Shown here piece after piece: positions 46,662-48,689 of a stretch of 48,689 bases of DNA. A program made the translations under genes and the position numbers. Positions within the stretch are counted from its first letter, which is position 1. Every line of letters begins with the position of its first letter. The notes under the pieces are model-generated. The model had not been told where the DNA came from and did no database searches. It was given only the letters and a program-made list of their open reading frames with translations. The stretch spans positions 1-48,689 of IMG/VR virus record IMGVR_UViG_3300024231_000842. One strand, given 5' to 3'. The stretch is from a virus.

Positions 46662-47768
46662 ATGCAAAATATTGAATCACTTGCTGAACTATTTAAACGT
46701 GACTCTAAAGGTAAAGTACGCACTTGGACTATCCAGTATGGATGGGACGATGATGATAATGCAGGCATTAGAACTATATCAGGATTAGTTGACGGCAAAA
46801 AGGTTACTAGTGTGTGGAACTTGAGCGAAGCTAAAAATATAGGCAAAGTTAATGGTACAAACGCTCGTACACAAGCAATTAGTGAAGCAAAGAGTTCTTG
46901 GGATATTAATGTTGAGAAAGAATACTTTGAAGATGTAAGTAAAATTGATACTTATGAAAAGTTTAAGCCTATGCTAGCACATGACTATACCAAACGTCCA
47001 CAAAGCCAAGGTTACAGTCAACCTAAACTAGATGGTATCCGTTGCGTAGCAGATGCAAATGGATTATGGACACGCAGTGGTAAAGCTATTACTAGTTGCC
47101 CACATATTTGGGAAAGTGTACAGCCGTTTATTGAAGCCAACCCTGGTATCATTTTAGACGGCGAACTTTACAATCATGAACTAAAAGCAGACTTTAATAA
47201 GATTACAAGTCTTGTACGTAAAGTAAAGTGTAGACCAGAAGAAATTGAAGAGGCACGTGAACTAGTACAATTTCACGTATATGATTGTTATATCCCTAAT
47301 ACTAATTTTTTAGATCGTATTCGTGTAGCCAAAGGTGCTAAGAGCGATGTAGTACATATTGTACAAACAGACTATGCAAGCTTTCAAGAAGAACTAGATG
47401 CATTATATAGCGACTATATGGAACGTGGTTACGAAGGTCAAATGGTTCGTAATGATACACCATATGAATGTAAGCGCAGTAAACATTTACTAAAGCGTAA
47501 AGAGTTCATTACAGAAGAATTTGAAGTAGTAGAGGTAATTGAAGGACAAGGTGCTTGGACAGGATATGCAAAACGTTTTATCCTTAAAGACGCTCAAGGC
47601 AATACGTTTGGTAGTGGTGTACGTGGCAATCAAGCACAACTAAAAGAACTATTAGATAACCCTATTAAGCCTAACTGGGCAACGTGTCGTTATTTTGAAT
47701 TAACTCCAGATGGGGTTCCACGTTTTCCAGTAATTATTGATTATGGTGTAGGAAATCGTGAAGATTAA
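46662..47768 (+). CDS. ATP-dependent DNA ligase
   Basis: A 368-residue ligase. Residues about 1-90 form a WGR-like domain (VRTWTIQYGWDDDDNAG). The adenylation domain has motif I PKLDGIR with catalytic K122, then motif III ILDGELY, motif IV GYEGQMVR and motif V LLKRKEF, followed by an OB-fold C-terminus. All the catalytic residues are intact, in contrast to the T4-type homologue at 20111-21094. It should seal nicks in phage DNA during replication and repair. It has its own promoter and is next to UV endonuclease. Confidence 0.93.
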   Translation: MQNIESLAELFKRDSKGKVRTWTIQYGWDDDDNAGIRTISGLVDGKKVTSVWNLSEAKNIGKVNGTNARTQAISEAKSSWDINVEKEYFEDVSKIDTYEKFKPMLAHDYTKRPQSQGYSQPKLDGIRCVADANGLWTRSGKAITSCPHIWESVQPFIEANPGIILDGELYNHELKADFNKITSLVRKVKCRPEEIEEARELVQFHVYDCYIPNTNFLDRIRVAKGAKSDVVHIVQTDYASFQEELDALYSDYMERGYEGQMVRNDTPYECKRSKHLLKRKEFITEEFEVVEVIEGQGAWTGYAKRFILKDAQGNTFGSGVRGNQAQLKELLDNPIKPNWATCRYFELTPDGVPRFPVIIDYGVGNRED

Positions 47769-47770
47769 GC

Positions 47771-47799
47771 TTGACATTAGTATCAATATACGTTATAAA
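47771..47799 (+). promoter_or_regulatory. Sigma70-type promoter of the UV endonuclease gene
   Basis: TTGACA (47771-47776), a 17-base spacer and TATAAA (47794-47799), two bases after the ligase stop codon. Confidence 0.78.
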
Positions 47800-47828
47800 T
47801 GTAACAAGCAACAAGGGGAAATTGTAAA

Positions 47829-48689
47829 ATGGTAGATCACATTGGTAAAGTAGGATTTGCATGCAAGTATATGCATCCAGATCAGACGCAAAAGCCTAAA
47901 ATCCTAAAAGAAATACAAGGCGCTTATAGTGAAAAGTCAACTACCATTACATGGCTTAACAACCAAACTCAAGAAGTAGCAGAAGAAAAACTATGGAATT
48001 GTGCAGGACAAAACTGGGAAAATGCATTACGACTGATTGAATATGTAGGTAGCTTGCCTCATCAACAGCGAATGGTTAGACTAGGTAGTAACATGTTACC
48101 TGCATATACACATCCAGACTGGCGTCATTTTTACAAGCGCACAGATGTACGTAACATGCTTGCACGTGGATGGGGCATAGTAGGCGAAGTAGCTAAAAAC
48201 TTAGGTGTTAGAGTTAGTATGCACCCTGGACAATTTACAGTACTTGCAAGCGACAATCCAGATATTGTTGAACGTAGCTTAGAGGAGTTCGAATATCATG
48301 CGGATATTATCAGGTGGATGGGTTACGGTCAGAAGTGGCAAGACTTCAAGTGTAACGTCCACATCTCCGGTAGACAAGGTCCAGCCGGTATCAAAGCCAT
48401 CCTTCCAAGACTGTCTACAGAAGCAAGAAACACTATTACTATTGAAAACGATGAAAACAAGTGGGGTTTGGCTGATAGCTTAGAACTAGAAAAAGATGTA
48501 GCACTTGTAATAGACATACATCATCACTTATGCCGTGAAGGCGAATATATTAATGTAAATGACGACCGTATCAAACGTGTTATCGATAGCTGGCGTGGTG
48601 TACGTCCTGCAATGCATTACAGTCAATCACGTGAAGATATACTATTAGAGCATGGTACAAATGTGCGGCCAGACTTTGTAGAGCTATAT
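47829..48689 (+). CDS. uvsE: UV-damage endonuclease UvdE, 3' partial
   Basis: The gene runs off the right edge; 287 residues are visible. The TIM-barrel motifs of the UvdE family are present: GFACKYMHP near the start, RLGSNMLPAYTHP, VSMHPGQFTVLAS, ITIENDENKWG and VIDIHHHLC, with His/Glu/Asp residues that bind the three metals. It nicks DNA 5' to UV photoproducts, starting repair in sunlit water; the adjacent ligase could finish it. AAGGGGAAA precedes the ATG. The gene is likely complete beyond the window. Confidence 0.93.
   Translation, partial: MVDHIGKVGFACKYMHPDQTQKPKILKEIQGAYSEKSTTITWLNNQTQEVAEEKLWNCAGQNWENALRLIEYVGSLPHQQRMVRLGSNMLPAYTHPDWRHFYKRTDVRNMLARGWGIVGEVAKNLGVRVSMHPGQFTVLASDNPDIVERSLEEFEYHADIIRWMGYGQKWQDFKCNVHISGRQGPAGIKAILPRLSTEARNTITIENDENKWGLADSLELEKDVALVIDIHHHLCREGEYINVNDDRIKRVIDSWRGVRPAMHYSQSREDILLEHGTNVRPDFVELY

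Overview
The window reads as an AT-rich segment of a large, lytic, T4-superfamily myovirus of marine Gram-negative bacteria. A SAR11/Pelagibacter-type or other marine alphaproteobacterial host is likely, but this is inferred from base composition and gene style. The evidence is tightly packed, overlapping genes (ATGA/TAATG junctions), T4-style late promoters ((T/C/G)ATAAATA), many sigma70-type promoters (TTGACA-N17-TATAAT-like), PhoH, a T4-ligase relative, UV endonuclease, spanin-like lysis genes, a tail-fibre cluster and two tRNAs. Capsid, terminase, tail-tube and polymerase genes are not here, so this is mostly an accessory and host-takeover region plus a fibre cluster. Most genes are on the + strand; four are on the - strand.

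Layout. 1-7.5 kb: acidic linker protein (5' cut), small barrel-like and coiled-coil membrane proteins, a P-loop protein, a glycosyltransferase-like and a methyltransferase-like protein, an M17 leucyl aminopeptidase and the first radical SAM enzyme. 7.5-17.5 kb: small early genes, a 2OG-oxygenase-like protein, ClpP, a P-loop kinase-like protein, SNase-type nuclease, a membrane coiled-coil protein, then the run clpX, bS21, clpS, amidotransferase-like, cytidylyltransferase, DEDD exonuclease, GMP reductase. 17.5-24 kb: a stand-alone structured RNA with its own promoter and terminator, DUF1127 and other small proteins, pseudoazurin, a structural-like protein, a degenerate T4-ligase homologue, a lipase/MscS-like pair, a glycosyltransferase-like protein and a monocistronic porin. 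24-31 kb: small promoter-driven genes, tRNA-Arg(TCT), a second radical SAM enzyme, DUF805, a structured non-coding stretch, tRNA-Leu(TAA), peroxiredoxin, a HAD nucleotidase, DUF465 and PhoH. 31-36.5 kb: two phage proteins, a spanin pair, a DnaJ-like co-chaperone and ClpA. 36.5-41.7 kb: structural and tail-fibre genes. 41.7-48.7 kb: EF-hand membrane protein, RyR-domain protein, DGQH-motif protein plus HNH nuclease, third radical SAM enzyme, ArfA-like peptide, 2OG-oxygenase-like protein, ATP-dependent DNA ligase and UV endonuclease (3' cut).

How it fits together. The main theme is a virus-encoded AAA+ proteolysis kit: ClpP, both unfoldases ClpX and ClpA (each with an IGF-type ClpP-docking tripeptide), the N-degron adaptor ClpS, an aminopeptidase that could finish the peptides, and a DnaJ-like protein. 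It is interleaved with translation factors (bS21 and a possible ArfA-like rescue peptide). A second theme is remodelling of the envelope and of redox state (porin, lipase, MscS-like protein, pseudoazurin, peroxiredoxin). Four genes lack a Shine-Dalgarno and have a promoter -10 element placed so that transcription should begin at the A of the ATG, which suggests leaderless mRNAs.
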